A stretch of 64,000 nt of DNA from Gammaproteobacteria bacterium LSUCC0057 (GTDB lineage Bacteria > Pseudomonadota > Gammaproteobacteria > Pseudomonadales > Porticoccaceae). The notes beneath the pieces are model-generated. The model saw nothing but the letters and a program-made list of their open reading frames with translations, had not been told where the DNA came from and made no database searches. The translations under genes were made by a program, and so were the position numbers. The stretch spans positions 124,001 through 188,000 of the forward strand of contig SPIA01000001.1 of the NCBI GenBank assembly GCA_004535795.1. The letters run 5' to 3'. Below, one piece after another: positions 17,707 to 29,052 of this stretch; position 1 is the stretch's first letter, and the number at the start of each line of letters is the position of its first letter.

Positions 17707-18873
17707 ATGAAAATTACAGTGGTGGGCAGCGGCTATGTTGGTATGTCCAATGCGGTGTTGCTGGCGCAGCGCCACCAGGTAGTGATTGTGGATATCGACG
17801 CCGAGCGAGTGGCGCTGATCAACCGCGGCCAGGCGCCGATAGAAGACGCCGAATTGGCAGATTATCTGGCCAATGTGCCGCTCGATTTGACCGCTACCAC
17901 CGATGCCGCGGCCGCCTATGCCGGCGCAGACTATGTGGTAGTAGCGACCCCGACCGACTACGATCCCGCCACTAACTTTTTTAACACCCGCACTGTCGAG
18001 ATGGTGGCTAGCCAGGCGCTGCAGCACAATCCGGCGACTACCGTGGTAATTAAATCGACTATTCCAGTCGGTTTTACCGTCGGCTTGCGCCGCCAGATTG
18101 GCAGTGAACAGGTTATTTTTTCGCCGGAGTTTCTGCGCGAAGGCACCGCCCTCTATGACAACTTGCACCCGTCGCGGATTATTGTCGGCGGCCAAGACAG
18201 CGCGGCGCAGGGGTTTGCCGAGCTGCTGCGCGAGGCGGCGCTCAACCAGCCTGAGGTACTGCTGACCGACTCCACCGAAGCGGAGGCGATCAAGCTGTTT
18301 GCCAATACCTATCTGGCGATGCGGGTAGCTTTTTTCAACGAACTCGACAGCTATGCGCAAGTCCACCAGCTCGACAGCCGTCAGATTATCCAAGGGGTCG
18401 GTCTCGACCCGCGCATCGGCAGCCACTACAACAACCCCTCATTCGGTTACGGCGGCTACTGCTTGCCGAAAGATACCAAGCAGCTACTGGCCAACTACGC
18501 CGATGTGCCGAGCAACATGATCAAAGCGATCGTCGATGCCAACTCCACCCGCAAAGACTTTATCGCCGATTCGATTATGGCGCGGCAGCCACAAACGGTG
18601 GGCATCTACCGGCTGGTGATGAAGGCCGGCTCGGATAACTACCGCGCCTCGGCGATGCAGGGGGTGATGAAGCGGATCAAGGCCAAAGGGGTAGAGGTGT
18701 TGGTTTACGAGCCGACCATCAAAGAGTCGCACTTTTTCAACTCCGAGGTGATCGCGCAGCTGGCAGAGTTCAAACAGCGCTGCGACCTGATTGTCACCAA
18801 CCGCCACACCGCCGAGCTCGACGACGTCGCCGACAAGGTGTTTACCCGCGATCTGTTTGGCGGCGACCGCTGA
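17707..18873 (+). CDS. ugd: UDP-glucose 6-dehydrogenase
   Basis: NAD-dependent enzyme (388 aa, same length as E. coli Ugd) that oxidises UDP-glucose to UDP-glucuronate for polysaccharide or lipid A modification. The Rossmann motif GSGYVG is at residues 7-12; the catalytic Cys252 lies in [25 protein letters not shown] is diagnostic. No glycosyltransferase genes are adjacent, so the downstream polymer is unknown. The 3' end overlaps the convergent AraC-type gene by 32 bases. Confidence 0.96.
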   Translation: MKITVVGSGYVGMSNAVLLAQRHQVVIVDIDAERVALINRGQAPIEDAELADYLANVPLDLTATTDAAAAYAGADYVVVATPTDYDPATNFFNTRTVEMVASQALQHNPATTVVIKSTIPVGFTVGLRRQIGSEQVIFSPEFLREGTALYDNLHPSRIIVGGQDSAAQGFAELLREAALNQPEVLLTDSTEAEAIKLFANTYLAMRVAFFNELDSYAQVHQLDSRQIIQGVGLDPRIGSHYNNPSFGYGGYCLPKDTKQLLANYADVPSNMIKAIVDANSTRKDFIADSIMARQPQTVGIYRLVMKAGSDNYRASAMQGVMKRIKAKGVEVLVYEPTIKESHFFNSEVIAQLAEFKQRCDLIVTNRHTAELDDVADKVFTRDLFGGDR

Positions 18874-19888
18874 CAGTGGCCGCAGCGCCGCTGCGGGCGC
18901 GCAGGTAGCGGCGCGGCGACAGCCCGGTCCAGCCTTTAAAGGCGCGGGTAAACGAGCGCGGTTCGGCAAAGCCGAGCTGCTGCGAGAGCTGTTCTACTGA
19001 CAAGTTGTGCTTGTGCAGCTGGGCCAGCGCGTACTCGCGGCGGTAATTATCTTTCACCTTCTGATAGCTGCTGCCCTCCTCGCGCAACCGCCGGTGTAGC
19101 GTCTGTGCGCTCATACCAAAAGCCGCCGCCACCTGTTGCAGCCCCGGCAGCCGGCCGCTGCTGCGGTGTTCACTGTGGATCAACCGCTCTAACCGCCGCT
19201 CTACGGTGGTCTCGCGGCCGGGAATAGTCATCACATCGGCGGGGGCGTGGCGCAGGTAGTCGTTGAGCTCTTGCTGGCTGCGCAGCAGCGGCCGCTGCAG
19301 CTGCTCGGCGTCAAACAACAGCCGGTTGGCAGAGCGGTTAAAGCGCAATTTACCGGGGAACATAATCGCCAACTCGTCGCGGTGGGCGGGGGCGGCAAAA
19401 GCGAAATGGGTCTCCAGCAGCGGGATCGGTGCGCCGATCATCCAGCTCGGAAAGCGGTGCCAGATCACCAGCCAAAACTCGCGCATAAAGTGGTCGGGAT
19501 CGCGCTCCGGTTCAGCCATGGTAAACGCCAGCGCCGCTTGCTGGCCGCGCCGCTCGAGCTGCATGGCGATGCTCGGGTTGACCAGGTTGTAAAAATCACA
19601 GGCGCGCTCCAACAGCTCCCCCAAACTGCGCAGCCCCGCCACCAGTTCGCACATAGTGGCAAATAGCCCGACCCGACAGGGTTGCGCGGTGAAGCCCATA
19701 AACTCGTCGTCGAGCTGCTCTTGCACCGACTTGAACAGCCGCGCCACTTGGTCGGTGTGCACCCGGCCGCCGCGCTGCACCAGCGCCGGGTTGATGCCGG
19801 CGCGCTCCAGCAACAGCTGCTGCGAGCCGCCGCGCTGGCGCACACCCTCTAGTGAGGCGGTGACATGGTGGTGCGAAATAGTGGCCAC
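18842..19888 (-). CDS. AraC family transcriptional regulator (arabinose-binding-like N-terminus)
   Basis: A 348-aa regulator with an N-terminal domain of the OruR/ArgR type ([13 protein letters not shown] and [15 protein letters not shown] segments) and a C-terminal double helix-turn-helix ([19 protein letters not shown] and [20 protein letters not shown]). It is divergent from the methylmalonyl-CoA mutase gene across a 220-base AT-rich region that contains direct and inverted repeats. The simplest inference is that it controls the propionyl-CoA set. The effector is unknown. Confidence 0.88.
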   Translation of the reverse strand: MATISHHHVTASLEGVRQRGGSQQLLLERAGINPALVQRGGRVHTDQVARLFKSVQEQLDDEFMGFTAQPCRVGLFATMCELVAGLRSLGELLERACDFYNLVNPSIAMQLERRGQQAALAFTMAEPERDPDHFMREFWLVIWHRFPSWMIGAPIPLLETHFAFAAPAHRDELAIMFPGKLRFNRSANRLLFDAEQLQRPLLRSQQELNDYLRHAPADVMTIPGRETTVERRLERLIHSEHRSSGRLPGLQQVAAAFGMSAQTLHRRLREEGSSYQKVKDNYRREYALAQLHKHNLSVEQLSQQLGFAEPRSFTRAFKGWTGLSPRRYLRARSGAAATVSGRRQTDRG

Positions 19889-19933
19889 AGCAGCTCCCGG
19901 CGATTAATGCACTGCTGAGCAGGCAATAGTATT

Positions 19934-20007
19934 TGTGATTTCTTGCGGCTATTTAACCATTTAACTGGGTTATTTCGCCATCAATCTGTCAATAAATGTG
20001 ATTTATT
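19934..20007. promoter_or_regulatory. Candidate operator region between the AraC-type regulator and methylmalonyl-CoA mutase
   Basis: The intergenic region is clearly AT-richer than its neighbours. TGTGATTT occurs twice in the same orientation (19934-19941 and 19997-20004), 63 bases apart, about six helical turns, as is common for AraC-family sites. Two inverted repeats are present: TAACC/GGTTA (19954-19972) and AATAAAT-GTG-ATTTATT (19991-20007). No clear -35/-10 pair was found. Binding by the neighbouring regulator is an inference. Confidence 0.4.
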
Positions 20008-20108
20008 CTGATCAATTTAGCCCTAGCGCTGGCGGCGCAGCTGGCCCATAGTGCTGCATTACCGCAGCGCTGTGAATAGGTGCGCTGCCATCATCGCGGA
20101 GAGAGAGC

Positions 20109-22259
20109 ATGAGTAAACCACAGCCGTCAGAGTTGCAGCGCTGGCAAACCCTGGCAGAGAAAGAGTTGCGCGGTAAAGCGCTCGATAACTTGACCTGGCA
20201 GACCCCCGAGGGGATTGCGGTGAAACCGCTCTACACCGCTGCCGACACTGCCGATCTGCCCCACCAGAATAACCTGCCGGGCACGGCGCCATTCATGCGT
20301 GGCCCCAAGGCGACTATGTACGCCGGCCGGCCGTGGACAGTGCGCCAGTATGCCGGTTTCTCGACCGCCGAGGCGTCTAACGCCTTCTACCGGCGCAACC
20401 TCGCCGCCGGTCAGCAGGGGTTGTCGGTGGCGTTTGATCTGCCTACCCACCGCGGCTACGACTCCGACCACCCGCGAGTCGAGGGCGACGTCGGCAAGGC
20501 CGGTGTGGCGATTGACTCGGTCGAAGATATGAAAGTGCTGTTCGACGGTATCCCGCTCGATCAAGTCTCGGTGTCGATGACGATGAACGGCGCAGTGCTG
20601 CCGATTATGGCCAACTACATCGTTGCCGCGCAGGAGCAGGGGGTCGCCCCCGAGCAGCTCGCCGGCACTTTGCAAAACGATATTCTCAAAGAGTTTATGG
20701 TGCGCAACACCTATATTTACCCGCCCGAGCCATCGATGCGCATCGTCGCCGACATCATCGGCTACACCGCCAACTTTATGCCCAAGTTTAACTCCATCTC
20801 TATTTCCGGTTACCACATGCAAGAGGCCGGCGCCACCAACGTGCAGGAGCTGGCATTCACCATTGCCGACGGTATTGAGTATGTGCGCACCGCCATCGCC
20901 AGCGGCCTAGAGGTCGATAGTTTTGCTCCGCGGCTGTCGTTTTTCTTCGCCATCGGCATGAATTTCTTCATGGAGATCGCCAAGCTGCGCGCGGCGCGGA
21001 TTCTCTGGGCCGAGCTGATGGCTGAGAAGTTTGCCCCGCAGAGCGAAAAGTCGCTGATGCTGCGCACCCACTGCCAGACCTCCGGGGTCAGCCTCACCAG
21101 CAAAGACCCCTATAACAATGTGATACGCACCACCATCGAAGCGATGTCGGCAGTGCTGGGCGGCACCCAGTCGCTGCACACCAACGCGCTCGACGAGGCG
21201 CTGGCGCTGCCGACCGATTTTTCCGCGCGCATCGCCCGCAACACCCAGCTGGTGATTCAAGAGGAGAGTGGCATCACCAACGTGGTCGACCCGATGGCCG
21301 GCTCCTACTACGTCGAGTCGCTCACCAACGAGTTGGTAGTGGCGGCGCGCAAGTTGATCGACGAGGTGGAAGAGCTCGGCGGTATGACCAAAGCGGTCGA
21401 GTCGGGCATGCCCAAGCTGCGCATTGAAGAGGCTGCTGCGCAGCGCCAAGCGCGCATCGACCGCGGCGAAGAGGTGATCGTTGGTGTCAACAAATACCAG
21501 CTCGCCGAAGAGCCCGAGGTCGAGGTGTTGGATATTGACAACAGCGCAGTGCGCGCCGGCCAGGTAGAGCGGCTCGCCAAGCTGCGCGCCGAGCGCGACA
21601 GTGACGCGGTCGCAGCGGCATTGGCCGAGCTTGGCGCAGCGGCGCAGAGCGGCGAGGGCAACCTGCTGGCGTTGGCGGTCGAGGCGGCGCGGGCGCGGGC
21701 CACGGTCGGCGAGATCTCCGACGCGCTGGAGCAGCACTGGGGCCGCCACAAGGCGGAACAGCGTTCAATCAGCGGGGTCTACGGCGCCGCCTATGAGGGT
21801 GACGAGGAGTTTATGGCGATACAGCAGCGGGTGGAGAGCTTTGCCAGCCAGCACGGGCGTCGCCCGCGCATGCTGGTGGTCAAAATGGGCCAAGACGGCC
21901 ACGACCGCGGCGCCAAGGTAATTGCCACCGCGTTTGCCGATATCGGTTTCGATGTCGATGTCGGGCCGATGTTCCAGACCCCGGCCGAGGCGGCGCGCCA
22001 AGCGATTGAAAACGATGTCCACGTGGTGGGCGTCAGCTCGCAAGCGGCTGGCCATAAAACCTTGGTGCCGCAGTTGATCGCGGCACTTAAAGCCGAGGGC
22101 GCCGAGGAGATCTTGGTGATCTGCGGCGGCGTGATTCCACCCAAAGATTACCCGGCGCTGCGCGAGGCTGGCGTCGCCGCCATTTTTGGCCCCGGTACCA
22201 ATATTCCGCTGGCAGCCGACGAGGTGTTGGCGCTGATCGACGCCGCCAACGCCAGTTAA
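20109..22259 (+). CDS. scpA: Methylmalonyl-CoA mutase
   Basis: Adenosylcobalamin-dependent enzyme (716 aa, size of E. coli ScpA) converting (R)-methylmalonyl-CoA to succinyl-CoA. The N-terminal TIM-barrel half has [17 protein letters not shown] and GYHMQEAGA; the C-terminal B12 domain has DxHxxG at Asp596-His598-Gly601 ([11 protein letters not shown]) and the GGVIPPKDY loop. It leads scpA-pccB-pccA-meaB, which routes propionyl-CoA from odd-chain fatty acids, valine, isoleucine or propionate into the TCA cycle. A long GAGAGAGA purine run serves as the ribosome site. Confidence 0.97.
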   Translation: MSKPQPSELQRWQTLAEKELRGKALDNLTWQTPEGIAVKPLYTAADTADLPHQNNLPGTAPFMRGPKATMYAGRPWTVRQYAGFSTAEASNAFYRRNLAAGQQGLSVAFDLPTHRGYDSDHPRVEGDVGKAGVAIDSVEDMKVLFDGIPLDQVSVSMTMNGAVLPIMANYIVAAQEQGVAPEQLAGTLQNDILKEFMVRNTYIYPPEPSMRIVADIIGYTANFMPKFNSISISGYHMQEAGATNVQELAFTIADGIEYVRTAIASGLEVDSFAPRLSFFFAIGMNFFMEIAKLRAARILWAELMAEKFAPQSEKSLMLRTHCQTSGVSLTSKDPYNNVIRTTIEAMSAVLGGTQSLHTNALDEALALPTDFSARIARNTQLVIQEESGITNVVDPMAGSYYVESLTNELVVAARKLIDEVEELGGMTKAVESGMPKLRIEEAAAQRQARIDRGEEVIVGVNKYQLAEEPEVEVLDIDNSAVRAGQVERLAKLRAERDSDAVAAALAELGAAAQSGEGNLLALAVEAARARATVGEISDALEQHWGRHKAEQRSISGVYGAAYEGDEEFMAIQQRVESFASQHGRRPRMLVVKMGQDGHDRGAKVIATAFADIGFDVDVGPMFQTPAEAARQAIENDVHVVGVSSQAAGHKTLVPQLIAALKAEGAEEILVICGGVIPPKDYPALREAGVAAIFGPGTNIPLAADEVLALIDAANAS

Positions 22260-22287
22260 TCTATTCAACTCAGACGACGAGAATTTT

Positions 22288-23820
22288 ATGCAGACTATAC
22301 TCAAAGAACTCGAAGACCGCCGCCAGCGCGCCAAACTCGGTGGCGGCGAAAAGCGTATAGCGGCACAGCACGCCAAAGGTAAGCTGACCGCCCGCGAGCG
22401 CGTCGATCTGCTGCTCGATGAGGGCAGTTTTGAAGAGTGGGACATGTTTGTCGAGCACCGCTGTGCCGATTTTGACATGGACCAAGAGCACATTCCCGGC
22501 GACGGCGTGGTGATCGGCTACGGCACCGTCAATGGCCGCTTGGTGTTTGTCTTCAGCCAGGACTTTACCGTCTACGGCGGTTCACTGTCGGAGGCCCACG
22601 CCGAGAAAATCTGCAAGTTGATGGACCAGGCGATGAAGGTGGGGGCGCCGGTGATTGGCCTCAACGACTCAGGCGGTGCGCGCATTCAAGAGGGGGTGGC
22701 GTCACTGGGTGGTTATGCCGAGGTGTTCCAGCGCAATGTGATGGCCTCTGGGGTAATTCCGCAGATCTCAATGATCATGGGCCCATGTGCCGGTGGCGCC
22801 GTCTACTCGCCGGCCATTACCGACTTCATATTTATGGTGCAGGACAGCTCTTATATGTTCGTCACCGGCCCCGATGTGGTGAAAACTGTCACCCATGAAT
22901 CGGTCACCGCCGAAGAGCTCGGCGGCGCCTCGACCCACTCCAGCAAGTCGGGTGTGGCCGATTTGGCATTCGACAACGATATCGATGCGCTGCTGAAGTT
23001 GCGGCGCTTTATCAACTATCTGCCGGCTAACAATAAACAGAAACCGCCGGTGTGGCCGAGCGAGGATCCCGCCGACCGCGCTGAGATGTCGCTCGACACC
23101 ATCGTCCCCGACGACCCGAACAAACCCTACGACATCAAAGAGGTCATTTTAAAAGTGGCCGATGAGCAGGAGTTTTTTGAGCTGCAGCCCAGCTATGCGC
23201 GCAATATTGTCACCGGTTTTATCCGCATTGAGGGTTCTACGGTCGGCGTAGTCGCCAATCAGCCGCTGGTGCTGGCCGGTTGTCTGGATATCGACGCCTC
23301 GAAAAAAGCGGCGCGTTTCATCCGCTTCTGCGATGCCTTCAATATTCCGGTGTTGACCTTTGTCGACGTGCCCGGCTTTATGCCCGGCACTAGCCAAGAG
23401 CACGGTGGCATCATCAAGCACGGCGCCAAGCTGCTCTACGCCTACGCAGAGTGCACCGTGCCGAAGGTGACGGTCATCACCCGCAAAGCCTACGGCGGCG
23501 CCTACGATGTGATGGCCTCTAAACACCTGCGCGGCGATGTCAATTTTGCGTGGCCGAAAGCGGAGATCGCGGTGATGGGTCCCAAGGGCGCGGTGGAGAT
23601 TATCTTCCGCAAAGATATTGGCGATGCCGAAAAAATAGCCGCGCGCACCGAGGAGTACCGCCAGAAGTTTGCCAACCCCTTCATCGCCGGCAAGCGCGGT
23701 TACATCGACGACGTCATCATGCCGCACAACACCCGTAAACGCATCGCCCGCTCGCTGGCCATGCTGCGCGACAAGGAACTCACTAACCCGTGGAAGAAGC
23801 ACGGCAATATTCCGCTGTAA
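22288..23820 (+). CDS. pccB: Propionyl-CoA carboxylase beta (carboxyltransferase) subunit
   Basis: A 510-aa carboxyltransferase that moves CO2 from biotin to propionyl-CoA. [36 protein letters not shown] and [17 protein letters not shown] are family hallmarks of decarboxylase/PCC-type subunits. It begins 28 bases after the mutase gene and is followed by the biotin carboxylase subunit. Context with mutase and MeaB favours propionyl-CoA over acetyl-CoA or other acyl-CoAs. Confidence 0.94.
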   Translation: MQTILKELEDRRQRAKLGGGEKRIAAQHAKGKLTARERVDLLLDEGSFEEWDMFVEHRCADFDMDQEHIPGDGVVIGYGTVNGRLVFVFSQDFTVYGGSLSEAHAEKICKLMDQAMKVGAPVIGLNDSGGARIQEGVASLGGYAEVFQRNVMASGVIPQISMIMGPCAGGAVYSPAITDFIFMVQDSSYMFVTGPDVVKTVTHESVTAEELGGASTHSSKSGVADLAFDNDIDALLKLRRFINYLPANNKQKPPVWPSEDPADRAEMSLDTIVPDDPNKPYDIKEVILKVADEQEFFELQPSYARNIVTGFIRIEGSTVGVVANQPLVLAGCLDIDASKKAARFIRFCDAFNIPVLTFVDVPGFMPGTSQEHGGIIKHGAKLLYAYAECTVPKVTVITRKAYGGAYDVMASKHLRGDVNFAWPKAEIAVMGPKGAVEIIFRKDIGDAEKIAARTEEYRQKFANPFIAGKRGYIDDVIMPHNTRKRIARSLAMLRDKELTNPWKKHGNIPL

Positions 23821-23871
23821 GATCGCTGCGACCTAAGCTGCGACCACCACTGCAAAGAGATAGGCACCGTT

Positions 23872-25854
23872 ATGATTAAAAAAATTCTAGTAGCCAACCG
23901 CGGCGAGATCGCTTGCCGGGTGTTTGCCACCGCCAAGAAGATGGGAATCGCCACGGTGGCGGTCTACTCCGACGCCGACCGCGAAGCGCTGCATGTGCAG
24001 CAGGCTGACGAGGCGGTCCACATCGGCCCGTCGGCGTCGGCGGAAAGTTACTTGGTGATTGAAAAAATTATCGCCGCCTGTAAACAGACCGGTGCCGATG
24101 CGGTTCACCCCGGCTACGGTTTTTTGTCTGAGAACAGCCGTTTTCGCGATGCGCTCGACGAGGCCGGTATTATTTTTATCGGCCCCGGCAAAAAAGCCAT
24201 CGAGTCGATGGGCGATAAAATCACCTCGAAACTGATCGCCGAAAAAGCCGGCGTTAACACCATCCCTGGTTACACCGACGTAGTCAAAGACGCACAGCAA
24301 GCGGCCGAGATTGCCGAGAGCATCGGTTACCCGGTGATGCTCAAAGCGTCGGCTGGCGGCGGCGGCAAAGGGATGCGGGTAGCCTATAACCGCGAAGAGT
24401 GTATCGACGGATTTGAGCGCGCCACCAACGAAGCGCGCTCCAGTTTTGGCGACGACCGCGTCTTTATTGAAAAATATATTCAACAGCCGCGCCATATTGA
24501 GATCCAAGTGATGGCCGATGGCCACGGCAATGTCATCTACCTCGGTGAGCGCGAGTGCTCAATCCAGCGCCGCCACCAGAAGGTGATTGAAGAGGCGCCG
24601 TCGCCGTTCCTGACCGAGGAGGTGCGGCGCAAGATGGGTGAGCAGTCCTGCGCGCTGGCGCGGGCGGTAGATTACCAATCGGCCGGCACCGTCGAGTTTA
24701 TTGCCGACGCCGATATGAACTTCTACTTTCTGGAGATGAACACCCGCCTGCAGGTTGAGCACCCAGTAACCGAACTGGTCACTGGCCAAGATCTGGTCGA
24801 GCTGATGATCCGCGTCGCTGCCGGCGAGCCGCTACCGCTCAGCCAAGCCGACATCACCCTCAACGGCTGGGCGATCGAGACCCGCGTCTACGCAGAAGAC
24901 CCGTTCCGCAACTTTTTGCCATCCACCGGCCGCCTAGTCGGTTACCAGCCACCCAGCGGCGAAGGGGTGCGGGTCGACACCGGCGTCTACGAGGGCGGCG
25001 AAGTCTCTATGTTCTACGACCCGATGATCGCCAAGCTGATCACTTACGGCAGCGATCGCGCCGAGGCCTGCCAGCGCATGGTCGGCGCCTTGGACGGCTA
25101 TTACATTCGCGGTGTCAGCCACAACATCAGCTTCCTCAACGCGCTGATGGTCCACCCGCGCTTCATCGCCGGCGAGCTGACCACCAACTTTATTGCCGAC
25201 GAGTACCCCGACGGCTTCAGTGCCGACCTGGTACCGCAAGATGAGCCCGAGGTGTTCACGCTGGTTGCCGCTGCGGTGCACCAATTTTATCGCGAGCGCT
25301 CCGGCATGCTCTCCGGCCAGCTCGGCGGCCACGAGTGCGTGGTACCCAACCACTGGGTGGTCGCCGCCAACGGCGAGCAGCACAGTGTCGAGGTCGAGTT
25401 GACCGATGCCGGTTTCTCGGTGCAGTTAGACGGGGTCAGCTACCAGATCGTTTCCGACTGGTATCTCGGCGATCCGCTGTTCACCGCCACCATCAACGGC
25501 CGTCAGTTAACGGTGCAGGTTGAGCGCAAGGGTTCTGGTTATCAGCTGTTCTACCGCGGCGCTACCGTCGACGCGCTGGTGTTGTCGCCGCGCGCAGCAG
25601 AGTTGAGCCGGCACATGCTGGAGAAGGTGCCACCGGATCTGTCCAAATTCTTGCTGTCGCCGATGCCCGGCCTGCTGGTCAAACTCAATGTCGCGGTTGG
25701 CGACAAGGTGGAAGAGGGGCAAGAGCTGGCAGTCATCGAGGCGATGAAGATGGAGAACAGCCTGCGCGCACTCAATGCCGGTGTGGTCGCCAAGGTTGCA
25801 GCGGCGGCCGGCGACAGCCTCACCGTCGACCAGATTATTGTCGAGTTCGAATAG
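23872..25854 (+). CDS. pccA: Propionyl-CoA carboxylase alpha subunit (biotin carboxylase + BCCP)
   Basis: A 660-aa subunit with an N-terminal biotin carboxylase (KKILVANRGEIACRV; ATP-grasp GGGGKGMR loop; ECSIQRRHQKVIEE; EMNTRLQVEHPVTE), a middle linker and a C-terminal biotinyl domain with the target Lys626 in EAMKMEN. The length and single-chain BC-BCCP layout fit PCC alpha. It sits 51 bases after pccB, and meaB follows after 6 bases. Confidence 0.95.
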   Translation: MIKKILVANRGEIACRVFATAKKMGIATVAVYSDADREALHVQQADEAVHIGPSASAESYLVIEKIIAACKQTGADAVHPGYGFLSENSRFRDALDEAGIIFIGPGKKAIESMGDKITSKLIAEKAGVNTIPGYTDVVKDAQQAAEIAESIGYPVMLKASAGGGGKGMRVAYNREECIDGFERATNEARSSFGDDRVFIEKYIQQPRHIEIQVMADGHGNVIYLGERECSIQRRHQKVIEEAPSPFLTEEVRRKMGEQSCALARAVDYQSAGTVEFIADADMNFYFLEMNTRLQVEHPVTELVTGQDLVELMIRVAAGEPLPLSQADITLNGWAIETRVYAEDPFRNFLPSTGRLVGYQPPSGEGVRVDTGVYEGGEVSMFYDPMIAKLITYGSDRAEACQRMVGALDGYYIRGVSHNISFLNALMVHPRFIAGELTTNFIADEYPDGFSADLVPQDEPEVFTLVAAAVHQFYRERSGMLSGQLGGHECVVPNHWVVAANGEQHSVEVELTDAGFSVQLDGVSYQIVSDWYLGDPLFTATINGRQLTVQVERKGSGYQLFYRGATVDALVLSPRAAELSRHMLEKVPPDLSKFLLSPMPGLLVKLNVAVGDKVEEGQELAVIEAMKMENSLRALNAGVVAKVAAAAGDSLTVDQIIVEFE

Positions 25855-25860
25855 ACCACC

Positions 25861-26847
25861 ATGGCTCGGCCCGCCGCCAATCCGCAGCAACTAGCCGATG
25901 ACATTATCGCCGGCAACCGCCGCGCTTTGGCCAAGGGTATCACTCTGGTAGAGTCCACCCACCCAGATCACCGCCGCGATGCCCTGGCGCTGTTGGCGGC
26001 GGTTATGCCGCATACTGGGCGCGCCTCGCGAATTGGTATTTCCGGCGTACCCGGGGTCGGCAAGTCGACCTTTATTGAGTCTTTTGGCACTTTTCTGATC
26101 GATGCCGGCCACCGCGTCGCAGTGCTGGCGGTGGACCCCACCTCGGCGCTGTCGGGTGGCTCCATACTCGGTGACAAAACTCGTATGCAGACGCTGGCGT
26201 TCAACCCGGCGGCGTTTATCCGCCCCTCGCCGGCCGGCAAGACCCTCGGCGGCGTCACCCGTCGCACCCGCGAGTCGCTGCTGTTGTGCGAGGCGGCGGG
26301 CTTTGACGTGGTGCTGGTCGAGACCGTCGGTGTCGGCCAGTCGGAAACTGCCGTCGCCGATATGACCGATCTGTTTATGTTGCTGCTGCTGCCCAGTGGC
26401 GGCGATGAACTGCAGGGCATCAAGCGCGGCATTATGGAGCTGGCCGACCTGGTGCTGGTCAACAAAGCCGATGGTAGCCAGCTCGGCACCGCCCAACAGA
26501 CACTGGCCGATTACCGCTCGGCACTGCACTTTATGCAGAGCCGCAGCGCCCAGTGGCGGCCGCAAGCGCTAGCCTGCTCGGCGCTACACAACCAACAGAT
26601 CGATGCGGTGTGGGAGGCCATCCAAGCGTTTTACGCCGCAATGGCCGATGCCGACGCGCTGGCGAAACGACGTGCCGAACAGGCGCGCAGCTGGATGTGG
26701 AGCGAAATGGGCGAGACTCTACTCAACGACCTGCGCCACGACCCGCGGGTTAAACAGGCATTGCCGGCGCTCGAAGCCGAGGTAGTGGCCGGCAGAGTGC
26801 CGGCCACCGCCGCTGCACTGGAGCTGATCGAGCTATTCCGCCGCTGA
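25861..26847 (+). CDS. meaB: Methylmalonyl-CoA mutase-associated GTPase MeaB
   Basis: G3E-family GTPase (328 aa) that loads and protects the cobalamin cofactor of the mutase. Walker [10 protein letters not shown] lies at about residues 62-70; [18 protein letters not shown] and ETVGVGQSE are diagnostic of MeaB/ArgK. The base NKAD is present. It is the last gene of the scpA-pccBA-meaB unit and abuts a foreign-looking, decayed segment. Confidence 0.96.
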   Translation: MARPAANPQQLADDIIAGNRRALAKGITLVESTHPDHRRDALALLAAVMPHTGRASRIGISGVPGVGKSTFIESFGTFLIDAGHRVAVLAVDPTSALSGGSILGDKTRMQTLAFNPAAFIRPSPAGKTLGGVTRRTRESLLLCEAAGFDVVLVETVGVGQSETAVADMTDLFMLLLLPSGGDELQGIKRGIMELADLVLVNKADGSQLGTAQQTLADYRSALHFMQSRSAQWRPQALACSALHNQQIDAVWEAIQAFYAAMADADALAKRRAEQARSWMWSEMGETLLNDLRHDPRVKQALPALEAEVVAGRVPATAAALELIELFRR

Positions 26848-26850
26848 GCG

Positions 26851-27350
26851 GTGCACCTGCGCAAGTTCACTGTTTTAACCGATTACTGCCAGCCAAGCTT
26901 ACCCCCCCCCCCCTCGAACTGGGGTGATATCTTCACCCATGCAGCTTTGTTAAGAATTAAAGAAGGTATCGAAGCACTGCCTCCATCGATACGGGTTCAA
27001 CACAAAGATAAGGTTGGTAAGCTAGAGCTTGATGAGCGCGGTGTACTCATCGAGATTGAAGTGAAGATGGTAGTGCGAGGTTTGCTGGACGAGGCCAACA
27101 AAGCGCCTCCTTGTGAGACAGCCCAAGCGCAGTTTGATGCCTTTTATCGAAACAGTAAGAGCCAGTCTGAGCGTGACGATCAAGCCTTTTATTGAGCTTG
27201 AACCGTTTGCAGCCAAACGGGTCTATTTACGACTATCAGGACTTTGCATCGGTGAAGTGGCAGCGTCTGAACTTGGAGAAATTCAAAAAAGATAATCCAG
27301 AGGCATATCAGCAACAACTGATTGGGCTGGAAAGTATTCTGCAGCGGTAA
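26851..27350 (+). pseudogene. Decayed AbiEii/AbiGii-type nucleotidyltransferase toxin remnant
   Basis: Two pieces of one family lie in different frames. The first (from about 26930, frame of 26851) reads AALLRIKEGIEA, VGKLELDERGVLIEIEV and VVRGLL, resembling the middle of AbiEii-type toxins. The second (27198-27350, another frame) reads DFASVKWQRLNLEKFKK and ends IGLESILQR-stop, resembling their C-terminus. The nucleotidyltransferase N-terminus with its GG...D.D catalytic motif and the usual DLYGGK/HPRDLFD middle are missing. So this is a truncated, frameshifted and internally deleted gene, with no antitoxin partner. It is AT-richer than its flanks, consistent with acquisition then decay. Family call is from remembered motifs and needs a profile search. 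Confidence 0.6.
26902..26913. repeat. Run of 12 C residues
   Basis: An uninterrupted homopolymer just before the recognisable part of the AbiEii-like remnant. It could be slippage-prone or a sequencing/assembly weak point. The reading frame of any ORF crossing it should not be trusted. Confidence 0.8.
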
Positions 27351-27444
27351 TTTATAGCGCCGTTGTTTATTGGTAAGATGGCGTGTTTTTTGCCCTGAAA
27401 GGGTAAGGTAGCGGACAACTACAAATTTAAGTACAAACTAAGGT

Positions 27445-29040
27445 ATGAGCGGTATGGGTGATAGCAATTTTCTCAATGAAATTAATAAGAGACGCACTTT
27501 CGCTATCATCTCGCACCCCGATGCCGGCAAGACCACTATCACCGAAAAGTTGCTGCTGTTGGGCAATTTGATACAGGTCGCAGGTACCGTGAAAGGGCGC
27601 AAGAGCGACCGCCACGCCACCTCCGACTGGATGTCGATGGAGAAAGAACGCGGTATCTCGGTGACCTCATCGGTGATGCAGTTCCCCTATCGCGACTGCG
27701 TCGTCAACCTGCTCGATACCCCCGGTCACGAAGACTTCTCAGAAGACACCTACCGCACCCTCACCGCTGTCGACTCAGCACTGATGGTTATCGATGGCGC
27801 CAAGGGGGTCGAGGCGCGCACCATCAAACTGATGGAGGTCTGTCGGCTGCGCGATACGCCGATTATCTCTTTCGTCAATAAAATGGACCGTGATATTCGC
27901 GAGCCGATTGAGCTGCTCGATGAAATCGAGAGTGTGCTAAACATTGAAGCGGCGCCGATCAACTGGCCGATCGGTATGGGGCGCGGTTTTCGCGGTGTCT
28001 ACAACTTCTACACCGACACTATCCACGTCTATGTGCAGGGCAAAGGGCACACGCTGATGGATGATATCCAGATCAAAGGGCTGCAGTCGGCTGAGGCGCG
28101 CATGGCACTCGGCGACTACGCCGACGATATTCTCGACGAGCTAGAGCTAGTCCGCGAAGCGACCCACAAGTTTGACCTGGCGGCATTTGCCGCCGGCAAG
28201 TTGACGCCGGTATTTTTTGGTACCGCGCTGGGCAACTTCGGTGTTCGCGAAATGCTCGACGACTTTGTGCGCTGGGCGCCAGCGCCGCAACCGCGCCCCA
28301 GTGAGCTGCGCGAGGTGGTGGCCAGCGAGGCGGGGTTCAGCGGTTTTGTGTTTAAAATACAAGCCAATATGGACCCCAAACATCGCGACCGCATTGCCTT
28401 TATGCGCATCTGCTCTGGGCGTTACGAGAAAGGAATGAAGATGCGCCAGGTACGGATTGGCAAAGATGTTCGCGTCAGTGACGCGTTCAGCTTTAAAGCC
28501 GGCGAGCGCATCTCGGTTGAACAGGCGGTGGCCGGCGATATTATCGGCCTGCACAACCACGGTTCGATCGCGATTGGCGATACCTTTAGCGACGGCGAAG
28601 CGCTGAAATTTACCGGCATACCGCATTTTGCGCCAGAGCTGTTTAAACGTATTCGGCTGCGCGACCCGATGAAGATGAAGGCGCTGCAAAACGGTATTCG
28701 CCAGCTTTCAGAAGAGGGCAGCACCCAGGTTTTTTTCCCGTTGCGCAACAACGACATCATTGTCGGCGCTGTCGGTCAACTGCAGTTTGAGGTGGTCGCC
28801 TACCGGTTAAAAGAAGAGTACGGGGTAGAGGCTATCTACGAGCCGGTCAATGTCTACACCGCGCGCTGGACTACCGCAAAAGACCAGCGCACCTTGGATA
28901 AATTCCGCGACAAGGCCGAAGATAACCTCGCCATCGACGGCGGTGGCCATCTCACCTACCTAGCGCCGACTCGGGTTAACTTGGCACTGGCACAAGAGCG
29001 CCATGAGCAGATCACCTTCAGCGCCACACGCGAACATTGA
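27445..29040 (+). CDS. prfC: Peptide chain release factor 3
   Basis: Translational GTPase (531 aa) that recycles RF1/RF2 after termination. G1 is [10 protein letters not shown]3 is [16 protein letters not shown] and G4 is [25 protein letters not shown] is RF3-specific. Start is ATG at 27445; a second in-frame ATG lies 9 bases on, and either is possible. It follows the decayed toxin region after about 95 bases; no clear promoter was found there. The acyltransferase gene follows 12 bases downstream. Confidence 0.97.
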   Translation: MSGMGDSNFLNEINKRRTFAIISHPDAGKTTITEKLLLLGNLIQVAGTVKGRKSDRHATSDWMSMEKERGISVTSSVMQFPYRDCVVNLLDTPGHEDFSEDTYRTLTAVDSALMVIDGAKGVEARTIKLMEVCRLRDTPIISFVNKMDRDIREPIELLDEIESVLNIEAAPINWPIGMGRGFRGVYNFYTDTIHVYVQGKGHTLMDDIQIKGLQSAEARMALGDYADDILDELELVREATHKFDLAAFAAGKLTPVFFGTALGNFGVREMLDDFVRWAPAPQPRPSELREVVASEAGFSGFVFKIQANMDPKHRDRIAFMRICSGRYEKGMKMRQVRIGKDVRVSDAFSFKAGERISVEQAVAGDIIGLHNHGSIAIGDTFSDGEALKFTGIPHFAPELFKRIRLRDPMKMKALQNGIRQLSEEGSTQVFFPLRNNDIIVGAVGQLQFEVVAYRLKEEYGVEAIYEPVNVYTARWTTAKDQRTLDKFRDKAEDNLAIDGGGHLTYLAPTRVNLALAQERHEQITFSATREH

Positions 29041-29052
29041 GTGAGGTGGGCC

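Noticed and set aside
20907-21749. 280-aa frame opposite methylmalonyl-CoA mutase
   Set aside because: Shadow of a certain gene; composition-driven and no recognisable domain.
27113-27295. 60-aa frame in the toxin remnant region
   Set aside because: It is in a third frame unrelated to the two AbiEii-like fragments and has no ribosome site.
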